From Macrophomina tecta (lineage: Eukaryota; Ascomycota; Dothideomycetes; Botryosphaeriales; Botryosphaeriaceae): 64,000 bases of DNA. Position numbers and translations under genes: made by a program. The notes under the pieces are model-generated. The model was not told the origin of the DNA. It saw only the letters and a program-made list of their open reading frames with translations, and searched no databases. Each line of letters starts with the position of its first letter. Within the stretch, counting starts at the first letter, position 1. The DNA is taken from NCBI GenBank assembly GCA_024180945.1, contig JAKSGN010000003.1, forward strand, positions 2,914,001-2,978,000. Reading direction: 5' to 3'. Positions 54,532 through 64,000 of the stretch are shown here, one piece after another.

Positions 54532-54921
54532 CTAAGCAGTGCCAACAATGTCGCCGACCAGGAAGGTGGGGTCCTTGTTGGAGAAGTTGGGCACGTCGCC
54601 CAGGATCGGGGCAGCAGCGGCCTTGAGCGAAGCGTCGAACTGGTCCTTGGTGTCGTATTGGAGGGTGCACTGGATGCTGAAGGGAGCAGCTTCGCCGGTA
54701 GCGGTGCCGAGGATCCTGTGTTCGGAGTAGGTCAGCAGGATGCTTTGAGTGCGCGCTCGTGTGGCGGAGGGTGGGAGGACTGACTTGGCGACCTTCCAGC
54801 CCTTCAAGCCATGAGGACCAAACTCCTTCTGGACCAGTGGCATGTGGGTCTTGAGGTAGTAGTCAAGGTTGAAGGTAGCGTCGGAGACGTTCGGGTACAG
54901 GACGGTGACTTCAATGGGCAT
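54532..54921 (-). CDS. EthD-domain protein
   Basis: Exons 54921-54785 and 54715-54532 join in frame to 106 residues. The protein is a ferredoxin-like alpha/beta barrel half: it opens with EVTVLYPN and FNLDYYLKTHMPLVQKEFGPHGLKGW, the conserved YYLxxHMPLV segment of the EthD family, and continues AAPFSIQCTLQYDTKDQFDASL. EthD proteins are small dimeric barrels; some act in aromatic degradation and others shape fungal polyketides. No cluster is present here. The intron of 69 nt (GTCAGT...CTGAC...CACAG) is a multiple of three and free of stops, so its retention would give a 129-residue variant with an insert between the two halves. The spliced form matches family length. Confidence 0.88.
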   Translation of the reverse strand: MPIEVTVLYPNVSDATFNLDYYLKTHMPLVQKEFGPHGLKGWKVAKSVLPPSATRARTQSILLTYSEHRILGTATGEAAPFSIQCTLQYDTKDQFDASLKAAAAPILGDVPNFSNKDPTFLVGDIVGTA

Positions 54922-55448
54922 GATGGCGGCTTGGTGCGAGTGACTCTGCTAAGTGAGGGTGGGACGGAGAGTTGGTGGCGAAGGAGCTGAGGTGGGGCAG
55001 CGTTGGGGCAGCGTTGGGTTTTGAGGCGAGAGCTATGATGGACATGTCGAGCGAGAGTGGGAAGAGATCAGCGCAGACGGAGGTAAGCCTTGACGGTGGG
55101 GATTACAAAGCGATTGTGGGTACGCAGTGGAAATCGAGAGCAAAGCGGGGCTGAAGGCTTGATTGGCGCGGTGCGAAGGGACCTGCGGGGTAAGCGCGCA
55201 TGCTCCGAGGGCCATTCCTGACCGGGATGTGGTCGGCGGAGCGGATGAGCCTGGGCATTGATGACAGAGCGGGACGTTCGGATTGGTGTGTACGCAGCTG
55301 GCGCAGACGGCGAGCTTGAGATGATCATGGCAGCGAGTGGGAGTTCGGCCGGGGGGTCTGCGGAAGTTCAGCGGGAGTGCGCCGAAGCGGTCGCCGTAGT
55401 GGGGGTTGCGATGGTTGTCGGGTAGCCTCTGCGCGCCACTGCCAAAGG
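54922..55448. other. intergenic, no gene seen
   Basis: Spacer between two minus-strand genes. Open frames overlap on both strands with no family content. Confidence 0.45.
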
Positions 55449-56464
55449 CTACAGTACCGAGCATGTGCAAACGCGTCCGGTCCTGTAGATGCGCCAGGCG
55501 TTGAGCTGGAAAGGCAGTGGCCGGACATTAGAGCGGTCCAGCATACCTTGCACAGCCGGATAGTTGTTGCTCGAGGCATGTATGGTGAAGGTCTGTGGCA
55601 CGTGCCGGATCTGCGCAAACGACAGCAGCGGCGTAAACGCCTCGGCCTTTTGACGGGGTTGTGTCGGCAGCGTGATGACGAGGCTGTGCAGCTCGTCCAG
55701 AGTGTCAAGTTCAGCGGCCAACTGCGGGATTCGGACAAAGTCGTACAGCGTGACGTTGAAGTGGATGTCGCGCATCGAAGCCCAGACATCTGACGGCAGG
55801 CTCTCGCGCAGCTTCACCAAGGTTTCCACATCGTCAAGTATCAGCTTCTTCCGCTTGCCCCACACAGCCAACGTCTCGACATAGCTGTTCTCCATTAGCA
55901 GTGTGCTTCGATCGACCCGAAGCCGTGCACGTACATTTGTCGGCACGCAAGCGGGAGCGCAATCAGCATCCAGTCGTCCCACGAGCTCCCGTTAAGATAT
56001 TCAAAGCATCTTAGCCGTATCTCCGGATAACCGCAACACTGCTTGAAGTTGATTCGCCCGAATCTCTTCACCACATGAATGTCTTCGGGCGCTGCCATGT
56101 CCCAGATCATGTCTCGAAGCTCGCGAGGGAGCCTCATCAAGGAGCTCTGCTCTTGGCTCAATTGGATACACGCACCTCTGGCAACATCATCCGGGCCTGG
56201 TGCTGCAATAAGGGCCGAAAGCTGCACGCGGATACTATGGCAGAACTGGCGTGCCCGCGTGCGTCGCGGTCGAAGCAGATAATCGCCGTGGAAGACGGCG
56301 TCGGATGCGGCCGTCCGCCCCTCCATTTGTGCGATTGATTGCGCCCGAAAGATGGTGAAGGGGTGGCGGGGGATCTCTGATGATGTTCCGGAGGTGGAGG
56401 GAGCTTCGCATAGGACGGATCCACGAGAAGGACTAAAACTGAATGCTGCTGTGCCGCAGCTCAT
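55449..56464 (-). pseudogene. 2EXR/F-box-like protein gene with an apparent frameshift
   Basis: Two overlapping minus-strand frames look like one protein. The first (56464 down to about 55930) contains SLMRLPRELRDMIWDMAAPED, the short LPxELRxxIW segment of fungal 2EXR/F-box-like proteins, and reaches LPLACRQMYVHGF. The second (to 55449) continues STLLMENSYVETLAVWG and VETLVKLRESLPSDVWASMRDIHF, the usual downstream part of the family. The change of frame lies near 55920-55930. The loss of one base in the genome would explain it; the gap is too short for an intron. A sequencing error is possible. No function is known for the family; some members are adaptor-like. The start is uncertain. Confidence 0.5.
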
Positions 56465-57199
56465 GTGTTAGGCAGCAAGGTGGCGCGTGCGCCATGCATG
56501 GACTTGGGAACATTCACCAAGGCTTCAGCCGTCATAAGTCACCTTATTCCTTCCGCAGTAGACATCTGGGCTAAGAAACCTCAATTGATCGCTCGGACCA
56601 TCCACATTCCGCGCCCTGCATATATTATCGAATTTTGCTTCCCTAGTAGTCTCGAGGAGCTGACAGTGAACATCGAATATACGAGCAGTTGAGGTGATAG
56701 GAACATTAGCGATGTAGAGGTGTCTCTTTTTAGACTTAGCTAAACAGCATATGGGCTAGAATCTCCGGGACGGTCCGTACAACCTCTCACTCTGATGGCC
56801 GGGACATCCTGTGCAGGCGCACGACTGCTCTCATCTCCTGACTTGCTCTCAAGCTCAGCTCCGGCATTGGACTGCCTCGTACCCTTCGTATTGGATGCGA
56901 GGCTATCTTTCTTATAGTGCTGCCTTTAACGAGAGCTTTTAGCTGGCGGTGCTTGGAAATGCGAACCTTTTTCTTGTTTTTGCTTTGCTGCTGCCCGTGT
57001 GGGTGATATGGCTCCGAGCGAAAAAGGCAATAGCGAAGATCAACCATACCGCGTCAGCTACGCAATTCCTGTAGCGGTAGAAAACTGATAATACGCCCTC
57101 GGATCTGGGACTTCAACTGCTATATGGTGGGTTGAAAGGAGGGATGGAAAACTCGCGGGACCGAAAAGACGAGCCCAAAAAACCATGATGACATCGATC

Positions 57200-57245
<46 letters not shown>

Positions 57246-60200
57246 GGTTCGCAACGGTTCTCCAGCCGGCGGACCTTGAAGCGTTGTGAAGACAGGCTCA
57301 CATGAGTAGAGGCTAGGCCTTCAGGCAGCAGTGCGGCACGGCGGTGCAGCTTCGCAGCCGCGGTCTTTCCCCACCTGCACGCCCATGCTACCGCCCTTCT
57401 CCCATCGTCTATGACCAACACACGTTCGCCTTAGATGTCGGGAAATATCATCATTGCCCCTGCACGTTGCTGTGCCGTTAGCCTGGTCTCGGGGAGCATA
57501 GGCTGTGCGGCGCTGGGCAGGCTAGTGGCATATCGGAGGCTCGCGGGAGCCAAACGCAAGCCTCGGAGCCAGAGAAACTTAGTTACGGCGCGAAGATCAG
57601 AAGAGAGGTAAGCTTGCAGGAGCAGTCTGCAAGAGTCTGAAAACTAAGCATCAGTTGTCGTTGACTTTAGCGCAAAGCCAACCTTATTACGCCAGGCAGC
57701 CCCACACTGGCACCCTTCCGAGCCGGGCGTGACGCACCAAGACAGACGCCAGCCAGAAACCAGCCCGACGAAGGGAAGGCGCAGGCGCCGCCACCTACCG
57801 CTGCCACCCGCCCACAAAAACGCCCTGCCCATCTCCACCGACGTGTCACGGCGTCAGTCGCAGCAGCCAGGTCACAAGCTTTACTATGTATTACAGCCAG
57901 CCAGCTCAGCCCGCCCATCCGTCCCGCCGATCCCGTCGCTGGCATGCGACGGGGTGGTGGTAGGGCAGCCTGCGCCACGCCCCCCTCCCCCAGCCCACGC
58001 TATTTTTGCCTTTTTCTCCTTACCGTCTCGATAGTCGGCTCCCCTCAATCACGAAAACTGAGGATCGCCAGGATCCGCGTGCACTCGGTTTTAAAGGACG
58101 CAAATCAAATCACATCGGTCCCAGGGCGAGAGACACGCAGCCCGCCGCTTGTCACGCTCCCCCGCCTTGTTACAGGCGCGTTCTTGTCCTAGCTCTGTAC
58201 CGTCTTTCCCGAAGAGCCATGCTATCCATGGAGATGCAGCAGCGAGCCGAGAGGAAGAAGAATGCACTGCTTCCTTTCAGCAGCTTGCAGCAAGCCGGCC
58301 GCCTGGGCGCTCCAGCATCTCGGTTCCATCTATTGCTGGAAGCTGCACGTAGACAGAGAGAAAGACGCGCCCTGCCGCCTGCCCTCGTGTCTGCGGCCAC
58401 GGCAAACAACTGATGAGAGAGCACATGCACCTCCCTTTGCTCGCCAGGAATTTGGCTTGGCATCCGCTCATCACACCTCAATCCCTGCGCTGACGATGCG
58501 CGCGCGCCCTTTCCAGCCCGGATAGTCCCAACAATCTGCCCCTCTTGCTCCCCCTTGAACTCTCGCCCCAAAAGCCAGTGAAGCAGTGATCGTCTGCCCG
58601 CATATGCATATCCGCGACGAACTGTTGGCCCCTTCGAAGTAATTGTTGCGTTTCCGTTGCAAATGCGAAGGGCAAAAGCTCCTCCACACGCCGTGAGCCT
58701 CTGCCAAAATCAATCAACTCCATACCCTGACCTGTCTCACACTCAAGTCTCAGCCTTCTTTTGCACTGATTAAACCCGAGCGACATGTACCCTTCAGCTC
58801 GGGGATAGAGAGAGCTGAGGAGCGCTTGGCTGATAATAACCCCTTTTCTAGTGATACAAAAAAAAAAGAAAAGAAAATGGAAAAAAAAAAGGAAAAGAAA
58901 GAAAGAAAGCACTTACGCGTCCACAACCCGTTGTCGTACCACATCAACGCTGCGCAGCAAAGTGCATGATGACACCTACATCCAGGAAAACGACTCAATG
59001 CCAGACGAAGTAGCCGTCGTCTCGCGAAAAGAGAGAGAAGGAGAGGGGAGCAAGCTCAGAACCTTCGCCTCACCGTCCCCAGCAGCCCCCCCCAAAAAAA
59101 AGAAAAGAAAAAAAATCAAAGCGGGCCCAAGCAACGGAAGACGAACAAGCAATCCCCCACCTGCTCACCCGTCCACCCGCACCGCCAAGCATTGAAGAAC
59201 GGGGGGCTACGAGGCGGGCGACTTCACACACGCAATCCGTCTCACCAGCGTGCGGCCCCCCTCCCCCTCCTCCTTTGTTCGCCTCATGCAAAAAATTAGC
59301 CACCTATCCGACGGCCGGCTCGCTCGCCCCGGGGCGCGCTAGCACAGCACCTTTCCCGCGGCAGAAGTAGCTGTACCCTGATGGACAAGCCGCACCGTCA
59401 AGTCGTTTGAGAATTTCTCCGAATACACATTATTATTGGTGTGAATTATTAAATATGGTACAGCTGGGGGTTGGTTGGGTTTTAATGTACATCGGTGCTC
59501 CCTCCTTCGAGCTACATGCGGGGACGAATCGCTGCTCTTGCCTGCCTTGCCCTTCCTCCCATGCGAGACACCGTCCCTGACGATCTGTGACCAGAAAAGG
59601 AAAAAGACGGTTTGGTTTCCTCGGGATGCGTGGCCGCCACGACACCTGCTTTCTGCGATTCTCTTTTCCTTTACGCCTTTCCTTATCGGCTGGGTGGCGG
59701 GTGGCGGGATGAGCCCGAGGGGAGAAAAAGGAAAAAACGGACACGAAGTGGGGGAAAAAAAAAGAGTCTAATCCTAGTCATCCCTTATCTGCTTCCCAAG
59801 ACTTCCACTCCCACATGACTAAAAGAGATAGAGAGACAAGAGATAAAGAAGAAATACCAAAAGATCATCCCAGAGTGATTCTTTGCTAGCAGTTATACGG
59901 GTATCTGTAACAATAGATAGAAACAGTGTCCCTCGTCGAATGGCCGTTTCCAGCCTTTCTTTGAGATCTTATTTTCATGTGAAAGATGATAAATGCCGGA
60001 GACCAATCTTTGCATCCCCGCATGTGTCCCGGTTTTTTGACGCTGTTGTAACATGGTGTGAAGGAGAACTCCAAACACCGGCGCACGAATGCACCCAAAA
60101 AAAAAGTTTTCTTTCCCGCTTCCGCTATGCCAGAAAAACATGACGCACACCATTTGCCTTGAACGCCTCCATGCTTGACGCAGTTATGCAGTGAATTGAC

Positions 60201-60334
60201 AAAGGAAAAAAGGGAAGGGAAACTTAACCCTGCGAATGCCTTCGAGGGATCCAAACGCCTGGAGCACCATATGCTGTCTACCGGACCAGGATCCAAACAT
60301 AAAATCAGACCGAACGCACACTCTGCCCATTTAC
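56465..60334. other. long intergenic region, no gene seen
   Basis: Nearly 3.9 kb with only short, overlapping frames of low complexity. It holds a (GA)n microsatellite at 57207-57244 and A-rich tracts near 58857-58911 and 59092-59120. The 3' UTR of the acyltransferase is probably within the last few hundred bases. Confidence 0.5.
57207..57244. repeat. (GA)n microsatellite
   Basis: An uninterrupted run of GA dinucleotides, about 19 copies. Confidence 0.9.
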
Positions 60335-61745
60335 TCAGACGAGAGGGATGTTCTTCTCCTCCTCTTCGAAGACGTACTTCTCCAACCTCTGCGTCAGCTG
60401 GGCGCAGTAGTTGTCGACGTACGTGGTCCAGAAGTGGGCGCACGTGTAAACGATGACGATCCAGATGGGGATGGCAACAGCGAAGCCAAGTGGGCCGGGC
60501 CTTTGCAGCCAGTTGCCGATGATCTCGCCCTGCTCGTTGCGCACCTCCTCGAAGGGCTCGCCCGTGATGCCGTACAGCATCCACACCAGCACCGTGCGGA
60601 GGAGGGTGCCGTGGATGAGGTAGACGGCGAAGCTGTTGCGGCCGAGCCACATGAAGTACTTGTTCGAGAGCAGATCCTTGGCTCCGGATGAGAAGATTAT
60701 GCCGACGATGATGATGTCGAGGCCGAGGGCGCTGTAGCGGCGGGGTGTGTCCGAACCCTCAGGGAAGAGCCACTGGGCGGTCTCCATGAGCTGGCGGGAC
60801 CAGGTGAGCCACTCCGGACCGTCGGCGGGGTAGGATGCGAGGTAGAGGCCGAAGATGACGAAGAAGGGGGAGATCATGTTGAGCGTGAAGCGGTTGTTGG
60901 CCATGAAAGCCTGGGCAGCCGGGTGGAGCGAAAGGTCACAGAGCAGCATGGCGAAGTAGAGCTGCTGGGCGAAGGTTTCTGTATCTCGTCAGTATCATGG
61001 TCACCCACACCGAACCACTGAGAGGCTTCTTACCAACGAGATCATGGTTGTCCTGGAAGAAGTAACAGAACATGACCGCATAAGTGATGACGCGGTACTT
61101 GTACTTCATGAAGATGGTAGCGGCCAGACCGACGTAAGCGAGCATCGACTCCTTCAGCAGCGGGAGCATGGCCCACTGGTGATCGTCATAGGGCATGTAG
61201 CCGTTGGTCCAAACTGAGCGAAAGGCGTTCCACAAATCGACGAAAGCGCCGAAGAGCGAGTCAGCAGCTTGCGGGCTGGCCTCACGAAGCCAGACTTCAT
61301 CGGTGCGATGAGCGACATGGAAAGCGCCCAGTTGAGCCAGGAGCCAGGCAATAATCATGGCAATGGTGGAAGGGAGGATGAGCCTGGGAATGCGGCGGAA
61401 AGCGCTCTTGGCGATGGAAGTGAGGGCGTCGGAGTGCTGGCCGGCCCTGGCCTGGCGGAGCGGTTTCAAGGCACACACGAATCCAGTGAGGAAGCCGAAA
61501 ATGGTGACTCCAATGCGGCCCTGGGGAATGACGCGGAAAATGGGCATCTGCCATAGTATGGGAGCGACACCCTCTCCATCGGAGGCCAGGAAGGCCCTGA
61601 AGTACCACGCGCGGGTCAGGTGGGTCATGATGACACTGACCGAGGCAATGCCTCGCAGGCCCTGTGTTCGTGTGAGCGGCGGCCAGCGACGGGGGCGGGA
61701 GTGGAAGCGTACCTCGACCCACTTCACGTTCTTTTCGTTGCCCAT
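60335..61745 (-). CDS. acyltransferase-3 family membrane protein
   Basis: Exons 61745-61713, 61661-61034 and 60978-60335 join in frame to 434 residues. The first exon encodes MGNEKNVKWVE; the second begins GLRGIASVSVIMTHLTRAWYF, the family signature in which the His is thought to be catalytic. Hydrophobic segments follow along the whole protein (IPQGRIGVTIFGFLTGFVCAL, LILPSTIAMIIAWLLAQLG, SPFFVIFGLYLASYP, NSFAVYLIHGTLLRTVLVWML, GFAVAIPIWIVIVYT), giving about ten membrane helices. YFMWLGRNSFAVYLIHG is the typical C-terminal motif. Such enzymes O-acylate sugars, lipids or secondary metabolites at membranes. The substrate is unknown. The small first exon is supported by a clean GTACGC...CACAG intron and frame; start at the first ATG. 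Confidence 0.9.
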
Positions 61746-64000
61746 AGTCGACAGTTAGAAGCTCATCCAGTGAGGCGGGAGGCGTGATAGAAGTAGGTGG
61801 CAGCGGCCAGGAACGGCGAGGTCGGGCGTGACAAAGAGCGCGAAGCGCGAGGTCTCGGGGGGTGGTGGTGTGTTTGCGGGCGCAAACAAAGGCTTGGAGG
61901 CGAAGAATGCAGCAAGAACCGCTAGCGACCAGATCGAAGAGGTCGGCGGTAAGTTATGTAGGTGTCAAAGCAGACGAGCATGGATGGAGACGAGGGATCA
62001 GCGGCTCGTGTCAGGATGGGTCGGCACAGAGATGCCGCAGAGGCTGCTCCTTATTCTCTTGGCGGCCTCTTGGCTCGGGGGCAGAAGGGAGCCCTTACTG
62101 AGGCGCGTGTGGTCGCACTGACGGCGGGATGATGTGCTGGAATACCGTTGGCAGAGACGATCGGATGTGGCGCACGCGCGGACGGCGCAGGAAAAGAGCG
62201 GAAGATAGCGCGCCCAAGTCAGGGCGTTTCACGTAGAGAACGCACCGGCAGAGCCGCTGTCCCCTTTTCCAGGCCCGTCTGCTGCCCATCCGAGCGAGGG
62301 CCGGCTGCCGGGAGTCTGAGTGCCCGTTAGGCGCTGCGCTCCGCGCGCCTGAGGCGACGAGCGGGTGCAGCACGCAAAGCTGGGGGACTCCCACGCCATC
62401 GTCGCTAAGCCCAAACTGGCGCCGCTGGGCCGTGGCTTGAGCAGAGCAAGGCAGGACGTCGGGGCCTGCGCCAGCATCCGTCGCGGGGCCTGGCGCCGGC
62501 GCGCCTCTGCTGCGCTGGGAGGAAAGGCCTGGCGGAGACGCGCGGAGCCAAGCCAGCGAGCGCTGCGGAGGGAAGTGCCAGCCCGCGTTGAGCTTCGAGC
62601 CTCTAGGCGCTTGGCTCCAGAGTGTCGTTGCTGGACATGTCACGGCCGGGCGGTTTTGGGACACAGTCCGCCGCACCCACGAGGGCCAAGAAAACCGCCG
62701 ACTCAGCCGGCGCTGCTTCAGGGGGGGCCAGTGCTGTGGCGCCAGCGGCGTGGATCAGCGGCGCGCCGAATACAATAGGCCTGGTGCCACCAGGGGGGCC
62801 AGCCCCGGCGGCGGCCAGGGCCACGGCCGTGGACAGGAACGAACGGGGAGCATATGACGACACTCGAGGACGGCGGCTGTGGGGGAGCACCGCGAATGGG
62901 CAGGACAGCGCACAGCTGGCCGGCCAAGCTCGCGCGCGGCCAACAAGCTCACGGCCGCTTGGCGCGGCTGGCCCTGCGACTGCGAGCTGCGCGCCGTCCG
63001 CCTGCTCGCAGCGACGGGCGGCGATGTGGACGAGGTGCGCAGAGAGGGCGACGTGCAACGGCACCCTCACCGAATCACCGGGCAGCACTGCTCGATCGGC
63101 ACGACCAGTTGCCGCTTCGCGCTGGGTCCCGGGGGCGCTCTGGGGCTTGCCAAGGCCCAGCTGGGCTGCCGCAATTCCGAGCAGCGGCGTGCAGGCTGCG
63201 CGCCTGTCAGCCGCCCCTCCCACGCGCCGCATCAGGGCCAGGGACGCAGCAGCCTCACCACCGACAGAAGCTCGCGACAAGGCTGCCGCTGGCGGGGCGC
63301 CGCAACGCGCTGCTAGCCCGCTGGCAGGGCGATTGCCTGCTCCGACTAGGGCAGGCCCCCCTCCGCCCAGCCCGTCTTCTCCCCCCACGGAGCGTCGACA
63401 CAGGCCGCACCAATCCAGATGCTCGCGTGGGCGTGCAAACCTGGGGGAAGCGCCCAACAGGGTGACGCGTCCCTCTTGATTGTCTTCCTGTCCCAGACGC
63501 ACAACCTGACTGGCGGCCCCTATCCTGGCGACCTTCCCGTTTCTTGTCCAAAGGCAATTGCGACATCACCACACTCTGTCCTGTCGGCTTATCGTCAGCT
63601 CGCCTTCCTGTTGTTGTTGCTGCTGCTGCTGCTGACCGCCCGTATCCGCCTATCTCTCAGCATGACGCTGCTTGCGGATCGCAATCGGTGCGTGCCTGTA
63701 AGCGAGCGCCACCGCGGACATTCCGCCGCTTGGCGGCTATACTCGCACACTGATCTTGGCCCTGCTCCGGGGGCTGTGGTGCTGCTCCCCGGAATGGCCT
63801 CTCAGCCCTGTACTGCATATGCCGATGATCCGGCTGGTGCCAACATGCATTGCTGCTTAATTTGTTTGGCGACCTCTGCTGCCATGCAGACGGGGGCCTG
63901 CCCTGACCCGGTGACATGAAGACGCTGGCTTGTGGGGAGCAAGCTCGTAACCTGGGGAGCTGGGAGATTGGATACTCTTCACATCGCCGGAACTATCCCA
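61746..64000. other. GC-rich region upstream of the acyltransferase, no gene seen
   Basis: From about 62100 to 63400 the DNA is very GC-rich, which opens long frames on both strands (285 codons at 62622-63479, 299 codons at 62603-63502) over the same bases. Their Ala/Arg/Pro/Ser-rich translations show no domain. A TTG/CTG microsatellite lies near 63610-63636. It is best read as non-coding. Confidence 0.45.

Noticed and set aside
62603..63502. Opposed 285- and 299-codon open frames
   Set aside because: Both share the same bases, translations are Ala/Arg/Pro-rich without motifs; explained by GC composition.

Overview
The window is nuclear DNA of a filamentous ascomycete (Pezizomycotina). Genes carry short introns of about 45-120 bases with GT...CTAAC/CTGAC...AG signals. 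Products include typical Pezizomycotina families: an AA9 polysaccharide monooxygenase with a CBM1, an M35 relative, a STAND/NACHT-ankyrin protein, a Zn2Cys6 factor and an EthD protein. A Tc1/mariner copy shows RIP-like decay. The species cannot be fixed from the sequence; the set of secreted hydrolases suggests a plant-associated or saprotrophic fungus.

Layout. 0-11 kb: the 3' end of an AIM24-family gene, an amino-acid permease, an interrupted tRNA-Pro gene, an MDR-type reductase, a decayed Tc1/mariner element and an MFS transporter. 11-22 kb: an M35-like secreted protein that has lost its zinc motif, SNU23 (spliceosome), a low-complexity protein, a DUF3253 protein and the AA9-CBM1 enzyme. 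22-33 kb: a NACHT-ankyrin protein, a dipeptidyl-peptidase IV, a membrane protein and a disordered protein. 33-41 kb: a conserved housekeeping block with a UBE2G-type E2, an ISWI remodeler and GET3. 42-47 kb: a secreted lipase and a subtilisin-like protease in tandem. 47-56 kb: a decayed accessory stretch with coding-like scraps, a P450 pseudogene, a triple zinc-finger transcription factor, an EthD protein and a frameshifted 2EXR-like gene. 56-64 kb: a long intergenic stretch, an acyltransferase-3 membrane enzyme and a GC-rich non-coding block. The window has no rRNA operon, CRISPR array or obvious biosynthetic cluster.

The main discovery candidate is the tRNA-Pro(AGG) locus at 4452-4644. Removing three inserts leaves a 72-nt tRNA with a perfect 7-bp acceptor stem, a 5-bp anticodon stem and a 5-bp T stem. 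The middle insert is an ordinary 16-nt anticodon-loop intron. The other two, 53 and 52 nt, lie in the D loop and the T loop and look like spliceosomal introns: GTAAGC/GTAAGT donors, ACTAAC branch sites and AG acceptors. The T-loop insert splits the B box but carries a B-box-like sequence of its own.

Second-tier observations: an M35 homologue with HExxH changed to WELGL; a fold-back repeat present at 21.4 kb and inside a protease intron at 45.7 kb; a 25-nt microexon encoding the P-loop core of the NACHT protein; and an apparent nonsense codon before a coding-like 39-codon tail in the transcription factor.
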